This document shows, one piece after another, positions 26,101-33,640 of a stretch of 64,000 nt of DNA. How positions within the stretch are numbered: the first letter of the stretch is position 1; every line of letters begins with the position of its first letter. Origin of the DNA: Actinomadura nitritigenes (GTDB lineage Bacteria; Actinomycetota; Actinomycetes; Streptosporangiales; Streptosporangiaceae); contig NZ_JAGEOK010000036.1 in NCBI RefSeq assembly GCF_017573545.1, forward strand, positions 43,215-107,214, read 5' to 3'. The notes below the pieces were generated by a model, which worked only from the letters and a program-made list of their open reading frames with translations, searched no databases and was not told the origin of the DNA. Made by a program: the position numbers and the translations under genes.

Positions 26101-26425
26101 ACGGCTCGACGAGGCGCGCCGCCTCCACGCGTCGGCCCCGCCGATCCAGCCGGACTACTTCTTCACGATGTTCAGCACGTTCCGCGCCATGACCGTGGTC
26201 GCGCTGGGCGACGAGCGGGGCGCGGCCGAGCTGTACCAGGCGCTGCTGCCGCACCGGGACGGCCCGCCGGCGGGGCTGGAGAGCCTGGCCGTGGCCCTGC
26301 CGCCGCCCGCCCGCACCCTGGCCGGGCTCGCCCCCCTCGCAGGCGAGGACCCGGCCCCGCACCTGCGCCGCGCCGCGGAGGTCGAGGCTTTGTGGAATGC
26401 CCCGCATGAGGTGCCCGAGGGCTGA
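23189..26425 (+). CDS. Large SARP-family transcriptional regulator (AfsR-like)
   Basis: 1078 residues: OmpR-type winged-helix DNA-binding domain (about 1-90, starting MVRIRVLGAFEAEV), BTAD helical domain (about 95-235), Pro/Ala linker, STAND/AAA ATPase (about 260-560; Walker A TGEAGLGKT near 293, Walker B VMFDDLHWAD near 392) and C-terminal TPR-like helices (about 600-1070). Such regulators activate secondary-metabolite or developmental genes. ATG 23189 is chosen because TACGAT (23174-23179) ends 9 nt upstream, giving a leaderless transcript, and because an in-frame extension upstream is only the 12-bp repeat. No biosynthetic cluster is visible nearby. Confidence 0.9.
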   Translation: MVRIRVLGAFEAEVAGVRAALGGPRQRAVLALLVAARGAVVPVDRMIEDLWRGEPPAQAVTSLQAYVSNLRRLLEPGRPPRAPARVLVSAAPGYALRLPDEAVDAWHFAALARDPERSAEALALWRGPAFAEFADEEWARAEIGRLDELRLAARERHVAALLRAGDAASAVPEAELLTRDEPLREEGWRLLALALWGAGRQADALAALREVRATLADELGLDPSPALADLETAILQQRTEAFDLPAPAPVPVPAPAPAPVPAPGGPAFLGRDGELAALTGLAREGGVRVALVTGEAGLGKTALLTRLAGVLEQEGCLVVTGRCPESESAPPAWAWTEALTALDRHVPAPAEAAPLLRDASAGEPRDTTAGRFRLHRAVWAWLNDAARRRPLAVMFDDLHWADAETLALLAALSGDAPLLVVAAFRADEAGTRLTETLAVLARRSPLRLPLPGLPEQAVARLIAAECGGGVDAATVSALAERTGGNPFYVRESARLLSSEGALVATSEVPEGVRDVLRRRLARLPEPAVAVLRLAALAGREADVDALVLAADAGEDAVLDALDAGLVAGLLTERAPGRVRFAHALVRDTMVADLSALRRTRMHARLGAALERLTPDDASALAYHFHRAASAATAAKAVEYAVRAADLAEHRYAHETAVELLTQALESFERTPGRGAADRVDLLGRLLRAQARAGAVQDARATRRRAVDLAEEAGRDDLLLAAFTAWTEPAPWQLRPYGVVDEHLVGLLSRLLDLDGLAPDVRCRLLDAYAAELTGTGDARGRAAAEEAVEIARSLGDPKLRVLTLFTLSREHDHRVYDRREIRRQAACARELRALGAEHDMPTALWSGTINLAAVAVHEGRPAEVRAGIAEAAELARRYRMPEASVVCEVAEAALAQAEGRLDAAERHYAAATRAMADQGSLHTAGFALLTRATLAVSRGTLAGFATAAGELAPELSSLLTDILAAAHAAAGRLDEARRLHASAPPIQPDYFFTMFSTFRAMTVVALGDERGAAELYQALLPHRDGPPAGLESLAVALPPPARTLAGLAPLAGEDPAPHLRRAAEVEALWNAPHEVPEG

Positions 26426-26508
26426 TTCCGGCCCGTATGGGGGGCTCCTGCCGCCCGCACAGCGTGTCGGCCGGGCGATGCGGGGGCCGGGCGCCTAGGG
26501 TCGCGGGC

Positions 26509-27207
26509 ATGGCGCAGAGGCTCCTCCCGATCGCGGTGCTGGCGACGGTCGCGGCGGCGTCCGCCTGCGGCGGCTCCGGCGGCGGGAGCGCCGGGGAGGT
26601 CCGCGGCCCCGCCCGCGCCGCGCCCGCCGGCACCGGCTACACCTCCGACCAGCTCGGGCAGGCGCTGCTCCAGCAGGTCACCGGCTACCGGCGCGGCGAG
26701 CCCGACTCCGGCGAGTACGGCTCGCTGAAGGCCCTCCGGAACGCCGCGCAGGTGCGCGAGGAGGCGGCGCTCGACAAGCCGAAGTGCGCGGACGCCCAGG
26801 CCGGCGGCGGGAAGGTCGCCGCGGACGTGCCCACCGCGCTCGTCACGTTCGTCAGGAGCGACGGCCAGACCGTGACGGAGACGCTGATGGGCGTCGCGGA
26901 CGCCGACGCCGAGAAGCAGGTCGAGGCGCGCGTCCCCAGCGGCTGCCTGACGTTCCGCACCCGGCTCGGCGGGAAGTGGGCCGAGCACCAGGTCACCGAG
27001 ACCCGGCGCGGCGACGTCGGCAACGGCTCCCGGACGGTCGGCGTCGCCACCACCAGCGGCGACCAGCGCACGAACACCTGGTACGTGGTGTTCGAGGGCC
27101 GCCACTACCTCGGCACCGTCACCGTCTTCGGCCCGAACGCGACCCGCTCCGAGGCCGAGGCCCTGGCCCGTGCCTCCGTCGCCCAGACCCACAAGATCCT
27201 GAGCTAG
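26509..27207 (+). CDS. Lipoprotein of unknown function
   Basis: 232 residues with a lipoprotein signal ending in ASACGG (Cys about 20) and a Gly/Ser/Ala linker. The mature part is a mixed alpha/beta domain with one Cys pair (KPKCAD and SGCLTF) and no motif I recognise. The ATG at 26509 follows a TAGGGT -10 box (26496-26501) by 7 nt, so the transcript is probably leaderless. It lies 83 bp after the SARP gene on the same strand but with its own apparent promoter, so co-regulation is not implied. Confidence 0.82.
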   Translation: MAQRLLPIAVLATVAAASACGGSGGGSAGEVRGPARAAPAGTGYTSDQLGQALLQQVTGYRRGEPDSGEYGSLKALRNAAQVREEAALDKPKCADAQAGGGKVAADVPTALVTFVRSDGQTVTETLMGVADADAEKQVEARVPSGCLTFRTRLGGKWAEHQVTETRRGDVGNGSRTVGVATTSGDQRTNTWYVVFEGRHYLGTVTVFGPNATRSEAEALARASVAQTHKILS

Positions 27208-27243
27208 CCCGCTTTCACTGGACCCGCGCGAACATCTAGTGTC

Positions 27244-27331
27244 GTGATCGCGAGCGGAGCCGGATTCGAGCTTGCGAGAATCCGATCGCGCAGCGAGCCC
27301 CCAGGGCGAGTCGGAGCGATGCAGCGATCAC
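27244..27331 (+). promoter_or_regulatory. Nested inverted repeats upstream of NfeD-like/flotillin genes
   Basis: An outer pair GTGATCGC (27244-27251) and GCGATCAC (27324-27331) encloses an inner stem CGGATTC (27261-27267) with GAATCCG (27278-27284). The pattern suggests a structured leader or a terminator of the lipoprotein gene followed by an operator. It lies 50 bp upstream of the NfeD-like start. No known riboswitch consensus was recognised. Confidence 0.4.
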
Positions 27332-27380
27332 ACCCAGCGTCCGTGGAAGGGAGGGCCCCCGGGCCCGACCGCCGAGGGCG

Positions 27381-27611
27381 ATGAAATCGATACGAGCGGT
27401 GGTGCCCTTGATCGGCAAGGAGGGCCGGGTGACCGGCCGGATCGGCCCCGGGCTGGTCGGCGAGGTCATGATCGCGATCCGCGGCGGCGCGGAGGCCTTC
27501 TACGCGCATCCGGTCGATCCGCGCGAGGAGATACCGGTCGGCTCCATCGTCGTCGTGGTCGAGTACCACCCGCCGCGGACGGTGTACGTGGCGCACGCGC
27601 TGGGGTCCTGA
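27381..27611 (+). CDS. Small NfeD C-terminal-like (OB-fold) protein
   Basis: 76 residues without a membrane helix. The pattern LIGKEGRVTGRIGPGLVGEVMIAIRGG then VGSIVVVVEYHPPRTVYV is that of the OB-fold domain of NfeD proteins (GxxGxaxtdlrpsG...G..v.V). NfeD proteins work with stomatin/flotillin-type SPFH proteins, and the gene lies 110 bp upstream of a flotillin gene, so a soluble partner is likely. The ATG follows GAGGGCG. Its shortness is unusual, since most NfeD proteins carry membrane segments. Confidence 0.8.
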   Translation: MKSIRAVVPLIGKEGRVTGRIGPGLVGEVMIAIRGGAEAFYAHPVDPREEIPVGSIVVVVEYHPPRTVYVAHALGS

Positions 27612-27720
27612 GACCGCCTTAAAAGGGGCGAACCAACGGCGGGTCCGCTGCGTCTACTGGAAAACGCGGACGGGACCCGCCTCCACCGGGCCGGCCGCCC
27701 GCCGAGAGTGAGGAGGCCGC

Positions 27721-29070
27721 ATGCCCATCTTCGCGGTGGCGATCGCCGTTGTCGTCGCCATCATCGTGTTGATCGTGCTGTTCAAGATGGTCTGGCGGGT
27801 CGCGGAGCCGAACGAGGCCCTGATCATCTCCGGCCTGGGCGCCCGGTCCAAGCCGATCGACGGGGTGGAGAGCCTCGGGTTCAAGATCGTCACGGGGAAG
27901 GGCACCTCGGTGCTGCCGGGCTTCCAGACGGCCCGCCGGCTCCGGCTCGACAGCCGCGCCGCGAACCTCGAGGTGCACTGCGTCACCCAGCAGGGCATCC
28001 CGGTGAAGGTCCGCGGCGTCGTCATCTACAAGGTCGGCGACGACTTCGTGTCGATCGCCAACGCGGCGCGCCGCTTCCTGGAGCAGCAGAAGTCGATGGA
28101 CGGGGCGATCCACGAGCTGTTCACCGGCCACCTGCGCTCGATCATCGGCAACCTGACCGTCGAGGACCTCATCCTCAACCGCGAGCGGCTCACCTCCGAG
28201 ACCCGCGGCTCGGCCGCCGACGAGATGAGCAAGCTCGGCCTGGTCGTGGACTCGCTGCAGATCCAGGAGATCGACGACGAGACCGGCTACATCACCAACC
28301 TGGGCCGCCCGCACGCCGCGCGGGTCGCCGCCGAGGCCCGCATCGCGGAGGCCGAGCGGGACCAGGAGGCCACCCGCAAGGAGCAGGAGGCCATGCGGGA
28401 GAACGCCGCGGTGATCCGGGACACCGAGATCAAGAAGGCGGAGTACGAGGGCCAGGTGCAGCAGGCCGCGCAGCAGGCCCGCCAGGAGGTCATCCTCAAG
28501 GAGACGCGCAACGCCGAGCTGGAGGCCGAGCGCACCGAGAAGCGGCTGGAGAGCGAGGTCCGCAAGCCGGCCGACGCGCGCGCGTACGAGCAGGTGAAGC
28601 TGGCCGAGGCCGAGCGGGAGGAGCGCATCTCCTACGCGCAGGCCGCCGCCACCGAGGTGCAGCTGAAGGCGCAGCGGGAGGCCGAGGCCACCCGCCTCCT
28701 CGGTGAGGCGCAGGCCGAGGCGACCCGCCAGAAGGGCCTCGCGGAGGCCGAGGCGATCAAGGCCCGCGCGGACGCGCTGGCGCAGAACACCGACGCGGTC
28801 ATCGCCCAGCAGCTCGCCGAGAAGTGGCCGGAGATCGTCCAGGCCGGCGCGGGCGTGTTCGGCAACGTCGACAACATGGTCGTGCTGAACGGCGCGGAGG
28901 GCATCGAGGACATGCTCGCCAAGGCGCTGACGCTCGGCGGCACCGGGCTCGGCGTGGCCCGCCAGCTGCTGGCGGGCATGAACGGCCAGAACGGCCAGAA
29001 CGGCAACCCGGCCAACGGCGCCGCCCAGGCCGTCCCGGCCGCCCCGGTGGAACTCCCCGACAAGGACTGA
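27721..29070 (+). CDS. Flotillin-family (SPFH/Band 7) membrane protein
   Basis: 449 residues: N-terminal membrane helix (about 3-22), SPFH domain (about 25-200; PNEALIISG, VLPGFQTARRLRLDSR, GIPVKVRGVVIYKVG), then a long Glu/Ala-rich coiled coil (about 195-380; repeated AEAE and EAxA heptads) characteristic of flotillins, and an Asn/Gly/Pro tail. It should form large oligomers on membrane microdomains and organise membrane proteins or fluidity. The ATG has a strong GAGGAGG site 5-6 nt upstream. It probably functions with the NfeD-like product encoded just before it. Confidence 0.93.
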   Translation: MPIFAVAIAVVVAIIVLIVLFKMVWRVAEPNEALIISGLGARSKPIDGVESLGFKIVTGKGTSVLPGFQTARRLRLDSRAANLEVHCVTQQGIPVKVRGVVIYKVGDDFVSIANAARRFLEQQKSMDGAIHELFTGHLRSIIGNLTVEDLILNRERLTSETRGSAADEMSKLGLVVDSLQIQEIDDETGYITNLGRPHAARVAAEARIAEAERDQEATRKEQEAMRENAAVIRDTEIKKAEYEGQVQQAAQQARQEVILKETRNAELEAERTEKRLESEVRKPADARAYEQVKLAEAEREERISYAQAAATEVQLKAQREAEATRLLGEAQAEATRQKGLAEAEAIKARADALAQNTDAVIAQQLAEKWPEIVQAGAGVFGNVDNMVVLNGAEGIEDMLAKALTLGGTGLGVARQLLAGMNGQNGQNGNPANGAAQAVPAAPVELPDKD

Positions 29071-29180
29071 CCCCCCGGCGACCGTCCCGGCGACGCGGCC
29101 GGTGTCCCGCCCGAGCGGCGGGGCACCGGCCGTTTCCGCGGAGGCCCGCCGCCCCCGCCGGGCCCCAATAGACTCGGCGC

Positions 29181-29855
29181 ATGTCCGTGCCGCGGCTCGC
29201 TGTCTCCGTCGATCTGGTCGTGCTCACCGTGCGGGAGCAGCGGCTGTCCGCGCTGATGTGGCGGCGGGACCGGGCGCCCTACGACGGGGCGTGGTCGCTG
29301 CCCGGCGGGTTCATCCAGCTCGACGAGGACCTGCCCGCCGCCGCGTCCCGGCTGATGGCGGAGCGGGCCGGGCTCGCGGACGTCCGGATCCACCTGGAGC
29401 AGCTCGCGACCTACGGGTATCCGGACCGGGACCCGCGGCAGCGCGTGGTGAGCGTCGCCTACCTCGGCCTCGCGCCGGACCTGCCCGCCTCCAGCCGGGC
29501 GCAGGTGCTGTGGACGGCGGTCGACGACCTGATCGGCAAGGACCGGGCCGCGTTCGACCACCGGCGGATCCTGTGCGACGGGATGGAGCGCGCGCGGGCG
29601 AAGCTCGAGTACACCTCGCTCGCGGCGGCGTTCTGCCCGCCCGAGTTCACCGTCGCGGAGCTGCGCCGGGTGTACGAGATCGTCTGGGGCACCGTCCTGG
29701 ATCCGCGGAACTTCCACCGGAAGGTGACGGGCGCGGACCGGTTCCTGATCCCGACCGACCGGACGACGACCCGCGACGGCGGCCGCCCGGCGCGGCTGTA
29801 CCGGCGCGGCGACGCCGAGCAGCTGCGCCCTCCGATGCTCCGCCCCCGCGGCTGA
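29181..29855 (+). CDS. NrtR-like Nudix-fold transcriptional regulator
   Basis: 224 residues. The N-terminal Nudix domain (about 5-130) has a degenerate Nudix box: GGFIQLDEDLPAAASRLMAE lacks the REUxEE glutamates, so hydrolase activity is doubtful. The C-terminal 80 residues resemble the winged helix of NrtR (TSLAAAFCPPEFTVAELRRVYE, then DPRNFHRKV). NrtR senses ADP-ribose-type ligands and controls NAD synthesis genes; none lie beside this gene, so its target is unknown. The ATG at 29181 follows TAGACT (29169-29174) by 6 nt, fitting a leaderless transcript. Confidence 0.88.
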   Translation: MSVPRLAVSVDLVVLTVREQRLSALMWRRDRAPYDGAWSLPGGFIQLDEDLPAAASRLMAERAGLADVRIHLEQLATYGYPDRDPRQRVVSVAYLGLAPDLPASSRAQVLWTAVDDLIGKDRAAFDHRRILCDGMERARAKLEYTSLAAAFCPPEFTVAELRRVYEIVWGTVLDPRNFHRKVTGADRFLIPTDRTTTRDGGRPARLYRRGDAEQLRPPMLRPRG

Positions 29856-29992
29856 TCGCCGGCCGGGCCGGGCCGGGCCGGGACGGCGGCCGGGCCGGGG
29901 CGGGGCCCGGGCCCGCGGCGAGGGTAAAAGATCGCCGCGTTGACCTGGGGTGATGTCGCGGGCATCCGGGCGGGATTGCTAGCTTGCGACCT

Positions 29993-30280
29993 ATGAACGG
30001 TGACTCGTCCGAAGTGCTGGGCCTGCTCGTCAGGGACATCGGGGAGGCCGGCGTCGCGGAGATGGCCGGGTCCCCCGGCCTGGCGGCGGCGGTCGACCAG
30101 CACGTGGCGAGCCTGCGCGACGAGCTGGGCGATCCCGGCGAGGACGAGCTGATGGGCTACCTGCGGTCGTTCGCGGAGGAGGCGTTCAACCGCGGCTGGT
30201 GGCCCGACAGCACCCGCGACTGGGAGTTCGTCCGGATCGTCGCGGTGTGCTGGATGATGCGGGACGCCGCGGCCCCCTGA
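29993..30280 (+). CDS. Small acidic protein of unknown function
   Basis: 95 residues, acidic and mainly helical, with a conserved-looking Trp-rich end (NRGWWPDSTRDWEFVRIVAVCWMM). No domain recognised. The ATG at 29993 follows TAGCTT (29980-29985) by 7 nt, implying a leaderless transcript and supporting this start over one 9 bases upstream. It precedes the aminotransferase gene by about 85 bp but is probably transcribed separately. Confidence 0.75.
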   Translation: MNGDSSEVLGLLVRDIGEAGVAEMAGSPGLAAAVDQHVASLRDELGDPGEDELMGYLRSFAEEAFNRGWWPDSTRDWEFVRIVAVCWMMRDAAAP

Positions 30281-30365
30281 GCGGGGCGTGTCCCGCTTTG
30301 GCCTGGGACGTGCCCCATTCCGTAGGCTTGACCCCAACACCCCTGTGCAGACCTGGAGGACAACG

Positions 30366-31445
30366 GTGTCCGAGGCAACCACTCCGCGCTTCCGCTCCGT
30401 CCTCGACCGGTTCGTGGCTTACAAGCCCGGGAAGGTCGTGGTGTCGCCCGAGGGCCGCTCGTTCAAGCTCTCGTCCAACGAGTCGCCGGAGGGGCCGCTC
30501 CCCTCGGTGCTGGACGCGATCATGGAGGCGGCGCGGAACATCAACCGCTACCCCGACAACAACGCGACGGCGCTGACCGAGGCGATCGCCGGGTTCTGCG
30601 GCGTGTTTGCCGAGCAGGTCGCGGTGGGCTGCGGGTCGGTCGGCATGACCCAGATGCTGCTGGAGGCGGTCGCCGAGCCGGGCACCGAGGTGGTGTACGC
30701 GTGGCGGTCGTTCGAGGCGTACCCGCTGCTGGTGTCGCTGTCGGGCGCGACGGGCGTCCAGGTGCCGCTGAAGGACGAGACGCACGACCTGCCGGCGATG
30801 GCCGACGCGATCAACGAGAGGACCCGGCTGGTGTTCCTCTGCAACCCGAACAACCCGACCGGGACCGTGGTGCCGCGCGCGGAGATCGAGGCGTTCCTCG
30901 ACCGGGTGCCCGAGGACTGCCTGGTCGTGCTGGACGAGGCGTACCGCGAGTACGTCCGCGACGACGCGGTCCCGGACGGCCTCACGATGTACGGCGACCG
31001 GCCGAACCTGGCGGTCCTGCGGACGTTCTCGAAGGCGTACGGGCTGGCGGGCCTGCGGATCGGGTACCTCGTGGCGCACCCGATCGTGGCGGGCGCGATC
31101 CGCAAGACGTTCCTGCCGTTCAGCGTGAACTCCGTGGCGCAGGCGGCGGGCATCGCGTCGCTGAAGGCGACGGACGAGCTGCTGGAGCGCGTCGAGCGGA
31201 CGGTGAAGGAGCGCGACCGGGTCCGCGGGGCGCTGCTCGCGGACGGCTGGACGGTCCCGCCGACGGAGGCCAACTTCGTGTGGCTGCGGCTCGGGGAGCG
31301 GACGATGGCCTTCTCGGCGGCCTGCGACGCGCACGGGGTGAGCGTCCGCCCGTTCGAGGGGGAGGGCGCGCGCGTCTCGATCGGCTCGCCGGAGGAGAAC
31401 GACGCGTTCCTGGCCGTGGCGAAGGCGTTCCCGCACCGGACCTGA
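30366..31445 (+). CDS. hisC: HisC-type histidinol-phosphate/aromatic aminotransferase
   Basis: 359 residues, class II PLP aminotransferase (aspartate aminotransferase fold). YPDNN in the N-terminal part and NPNNPTGTVV are substrate and PLP motifs; the PLP Lys is in TFSKAYGLAGLRIGY, and the C-terminal phosphate-binding Arg region is FEGEGARVSIG. The enzyme could be HisC or the aromatic aminotransferase Pat; no other his genes are present, so Pat/HisC2 is a real alternative. The GTG at 30366 has GGAGG 8 nt upstream, which decides the start over an upstream ATG. Confidence 0.9.
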   Translation: MSEATTPRFRSVLDRFVAYKPGKVVVSPEGRSFKLSSNESPEGPLPSVLDAIMEAARNINRYPDNNATALTEAIAGFCGVFAEQVAVGCGSVGMTQMLLEAVAEPGTEVVYAWRSFEAYPLLVSLSGATGVQVPLKDETHDLPAMADAINERTRLVFLCNPNNPTGTVVPRAEIEAFLDRVPEDCLVVLDEAYREYVRDDAVPDGLTMYGDRPNLAVLRTFSKAYGLAGLRIGYLVAHPIVAGAIRKTFLPFSVNSVAQAAGIASLKATDELLERVERTVKERDRVRGALLADGWTVPPTEANFVWLRLGERTMAFSAACDAHGVSVRPFEGEGARVSIGSPEENDAFLAVAKAFPHRT

Positions 31446-31452
31446 CCTCGGC

Positions 31453-31550
31453 CGGCGGCGGCGTGGCGCCGCCGCGGGCAACGCCGGAGGCCGGCGGCCA
31501 CCGTGCAAGTGCAGGGCCGGTTCGTCCGGGACCGGAGGAATCGGCCCTGC
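31453..31550 (+). terminator. Two stem-loops between convergent hisC and secreted-protein gene
   Basis: Stem 1: CGGCGGCG/CGCCGCCG (31453-31460 with 31467-31474), immediately after the hisC stop. Stem 2: GCAGGGCCG/CGGCCCTGC (31511-31519 with 31542-31550), extendable by a G-U pair. They have no T tract, typical of GC-rich actinobacterial terminators, and probably work in both directions. Confidence 0.6.
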
Positions 31551-31577
31551 CCTGCGTTCACCGGAGGCGGGAGCGGA

Positions 31578-32207
31578 TCAGCTCGTGGCCCAGAGCTGCT
31601 GGCCGCCGCTGCCGACCAGCTTGAAGGCGGCGGTGACCGTGGCCGTGCCGGGGCAGAGCGAGGATCCGCTCAGCTTGGTCACGGTGCCGTTGGTGATCTT
31701 GGCTTCGGCCTGGGCGATGGAGGTGTCGGGCCGGTTGGGGTTGTTCGGGTTGTAGCCGTCGCCGGTGAGGGTGCCGGAGTAGACGCAGCTGAGTCCGAAG
31801 ACGGTGGCGCCGACGGTGTAGTGGGCGACGGTGATGGTGCCGTCGTGGCCGCCGGAGACGGGGGCGTAGACGACGGAGCCGCCGGTCCAGGGCAGGTTCT
31901 GGGCGGTCACGGTCACGGTGCCGAGGCTGCTGGTGCAGCCGGTGAACGACGCCGACGTGACGTTCAGGCCGGTGCCGTCGGAGTTGATCGTGCCGTTCTG
32001 GATGGCGGACGTGCAGGTGGCGTTGCTGAGCGACGTGACGACCGAGACGTTGCCCAGGTTGGTCGCGACGACGCCGCCGGAGTAGGCCGGGCCGGTGGCG
32101 CTGCCGCTGTGGATCGTGGTGGTCGCGGCGGATGCCGGCGCGATCGCCAGGGCGAGCACCGAGGCCGATGCGGCCCCTACGACTGCGAGCTTGCGAACAC
32201 GTGACAC
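31578..32207 (-). CDS. Sec-secreted Thr/Ser/Gly-rich protein of unknown function
   Basis: 209 residues. Signal peptide MSRVRKLAVVGAASAS...APASA-A (cleavage about residue 27). The mature protein is a beta-rich, Thr/Ser/Asn/Gly-rich single domain with two Cys pairs (NATC and TGC; LSC and SLC), likely disulfide-bonded outside the cell. No catalytic motif recognised. The GTG start has AGGGAG about 10 nt upstream. Such single-domain secreted proteins are common and uncharacterised in actinomycetes. Confidence 0.8.
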   Translation of the reverse strand: MSRVRKLAVVGAASASVLALAIAPASAATTTIHSGSATGPAYSGGVVATNLGNVSVVTSLSNATCTSAIQNGTINSDGTGLNVTSASFTGCTSSLGTVTVTAQNLPWTGGSVVYAPVSGGHDGTITVAHYTVGATVFGLSCVYSGTLTGDGYNPNNPNRPDTSIAQAEAKITNGTVTKLSGSSLCPGTATVTAAFKLVGSGGQQLWATS

Positions 32208-33054
32208 CTGTGGCTCCCTTCGCGAGGTGTCAAGGGGGTGGTACCGGGATTAAGCACATCTTCTCCGGGCGAATTCAAGAGCGTGACCGGATTGAGACAC
32301 TTTCTGGTTTCTATTGGACCGGGAAGCCAATGAGCGCATTCGGGCATGCGAAAGTGCGCGCTCAGTGAATGGCGCGTGTGTGAAAAGGAGATGGCGGGGT
32401 CTGTGCAGGCGGGGTGGGGTCCGGGAGCGAGTGATCACGTCCCGGACGGTTCGCGGAGCCCCGGCACCGGAGGGGCGGGGCGTTCGGGGCGTTCGGGGCA
32501 AAGGGCGGCCTGTGCTGCGGAAGCCTGCGGGAATGCCGGGCCGGCACGGCTCGGCGGCAGGCGCACCGCGCAGGCCGGGGCGAACGGACTTGTCGAGTGC
32601 ACGGCGCGCTCCCACGAATCCGGATACGGCAGGAACCGGTATGGAGACACGCGCCCAGCGCTGGAGAATCCGGCCGAGGGGTGCGGCCGGGATCAGCGAT
32701 GATGCCTCACGTGACCGCCATCATGAACGGCGAAACATGATCGGTCAAGGCCATTCGCCGTATGGCCGATCCGGGATGGCCGGAAGTGCATTTCCGGCCG
32801 CCCCGGCTTCCCGTCCGCCGGGCGGCCGCCCGCAGCGTCGCCGGCCGAGGTGCCGCCCCTGCGCGGCTGCGGCGCCGGAGCGCCGGCGAGGAAGCGTCGC
32901 GGCGCCCCCTCCGGAGTGCCTTCCGGGCGGACCGCGCGGCGGCGGCTGCCGGCCCGCCGCAGCCGCGCGATCTCGTGCCGGCGGCCGGGCACGCGGCGTT
33001 CCCCCGCAGTTCGCTGCGCGAATTAAAGCAGGTCCCCGGTGTTAGTCTGACCGT
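32208..33054. other. Gene-poor region, no supported gene
   Basis: About 850 bp with ORFs in several frames but none with a convincing start, codon bias or recognisable protein. The first 140 bp are AT-richer than the rest and probably hold the promoter of the secreted-protein gene. A 9-bp tandem repeat (GGGGCGTTC twice, about 32477-32494) is present. The last bases carry the promoter of the MarR gene. Confidence 0.5.
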
Positions 33055-33061
33055 GTGGTCA
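33048..33061 (+). promoter_or_regulatory. Palindrome over the MarR gene start
   Basis: TGACC-GTGT-GGTCA is a perfect inverted repeat that overlaps the end of the TAGTCT -10 box (33043-33048) and the GTG start (33055). A bound repressor would block transcription and initiation, so autoregulation is likely (inference). Confidence 0.45.
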
Positions 33062-33537
33062 AAAATGATGACGGCCGGATCGGGGTCGTGGCCGCGCTGG
33101 TGCGGTCCTCGTTCCTCGTGGACGCCGTGTACGCGGCGTCGGCCCGGGAGTACGGGCTGACCCAGCAGCAGGGGCAGCTGCTCTGCGTGCTGATGGGGCG
33201 GTCGTACGGCATGGGCGAGCTGGGCGCGACGCTGGGGCTGGCGAAGTCGAGCCTCACCGGCCTGGTGGACCGCACCGAGCGCAACGGGCTGGTGCGGCGC
33301 GAGCCGGACCCCCGGGACACGCGGGCGGTACGGGTCGCGCTGACCCCTCGGGGCGCCGAGCTCGTCGACGCGTTCTACACCGAGACCTGCAAGCGGATCG
33401 ACGATCTGGCGGGCGGTCTGAGCGCCGGGGAGCGGGACGCGCTCGCCGGGCTGCTCGGCCGCGTCGTGCAGGACAACGAGGTCCCCATGGTCTTCCAGGA
33501 GCCGGACGAGGAGGCCGCCGCCGACCGCCCGCGCTGA
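33055..33537 (+). CDS. MarR-family transcriptional regulator
   Basis: 160 residues with a winged helix-turn-helix of MarR type: LTQQQGQLLCVL, MGELGATLGLAKSSLTGLVDRTERNGLVRREPDPRDTRAV (recognition helix and wing), flanked by dimerisation helices. The GTG start sits 6 nt after TAGTCT, giving a leaderless mRNA, and overlaps a TGACC palindrome. It lies 103 bp upstream of an FAD oxidoreductase whose promoter carries two palindromic operators, so it is the obvious candidate regulator of the following two oxidoreductase genes. Confidence 0.92.
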   Translation: MVKNDDGRIGVVAALVRSSFLVDAVYAASAREYGLTQQQGQLLCVLMGRSYGMGELGATLGLAKSSLTGLVDRTERNGLVRREPDPRDTRAVRVALTPRGAELVDAFYTETCKRIDDLAGGLSAGERDALAGLLGRVVQDNEVPMVFQEPDEEAAADRPR

Positions 33538-33569
33538 TGCCGGGGCATCGCCTCCCGCGCCGGCGAAGG

Positions 33570-33611
33570 TTGTTGTTCGTAGTACGAACTGCTACCGTTC
33601 GTACCACGAAC
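33570..33611 (+). promoter_or_regulatory. Promoter with tandem palindromic operators for FAD oxidoreductase
   Basis: -35 TTGTTG (33570-33575), 17-nt spacer, -10 TACCGT (33593-33598). Two 15-bp palindromes overlie it: GTTCGTAGTACGAAC (33575-33589, in the spacer) and GTTCGTACCACGAAC (33597-33611, over the -10 end and start point). Their centres are 22 bp apart, two helical turns, suiting cooperative binding of a MarR- or TetR-type repressor on one DNA face. Confidence 0.7.
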
Positions 33612-33640
33612 TGATCCTTTCTTGCGGGAGTGGTGTCATC

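Noticed and set aside
32314..33045. 243-residue ORF in the gene-poor stretch
   Set aside because: No ribosome site, mixed composition and no recognisable domain; it runs through the promoter of the MarR gene.
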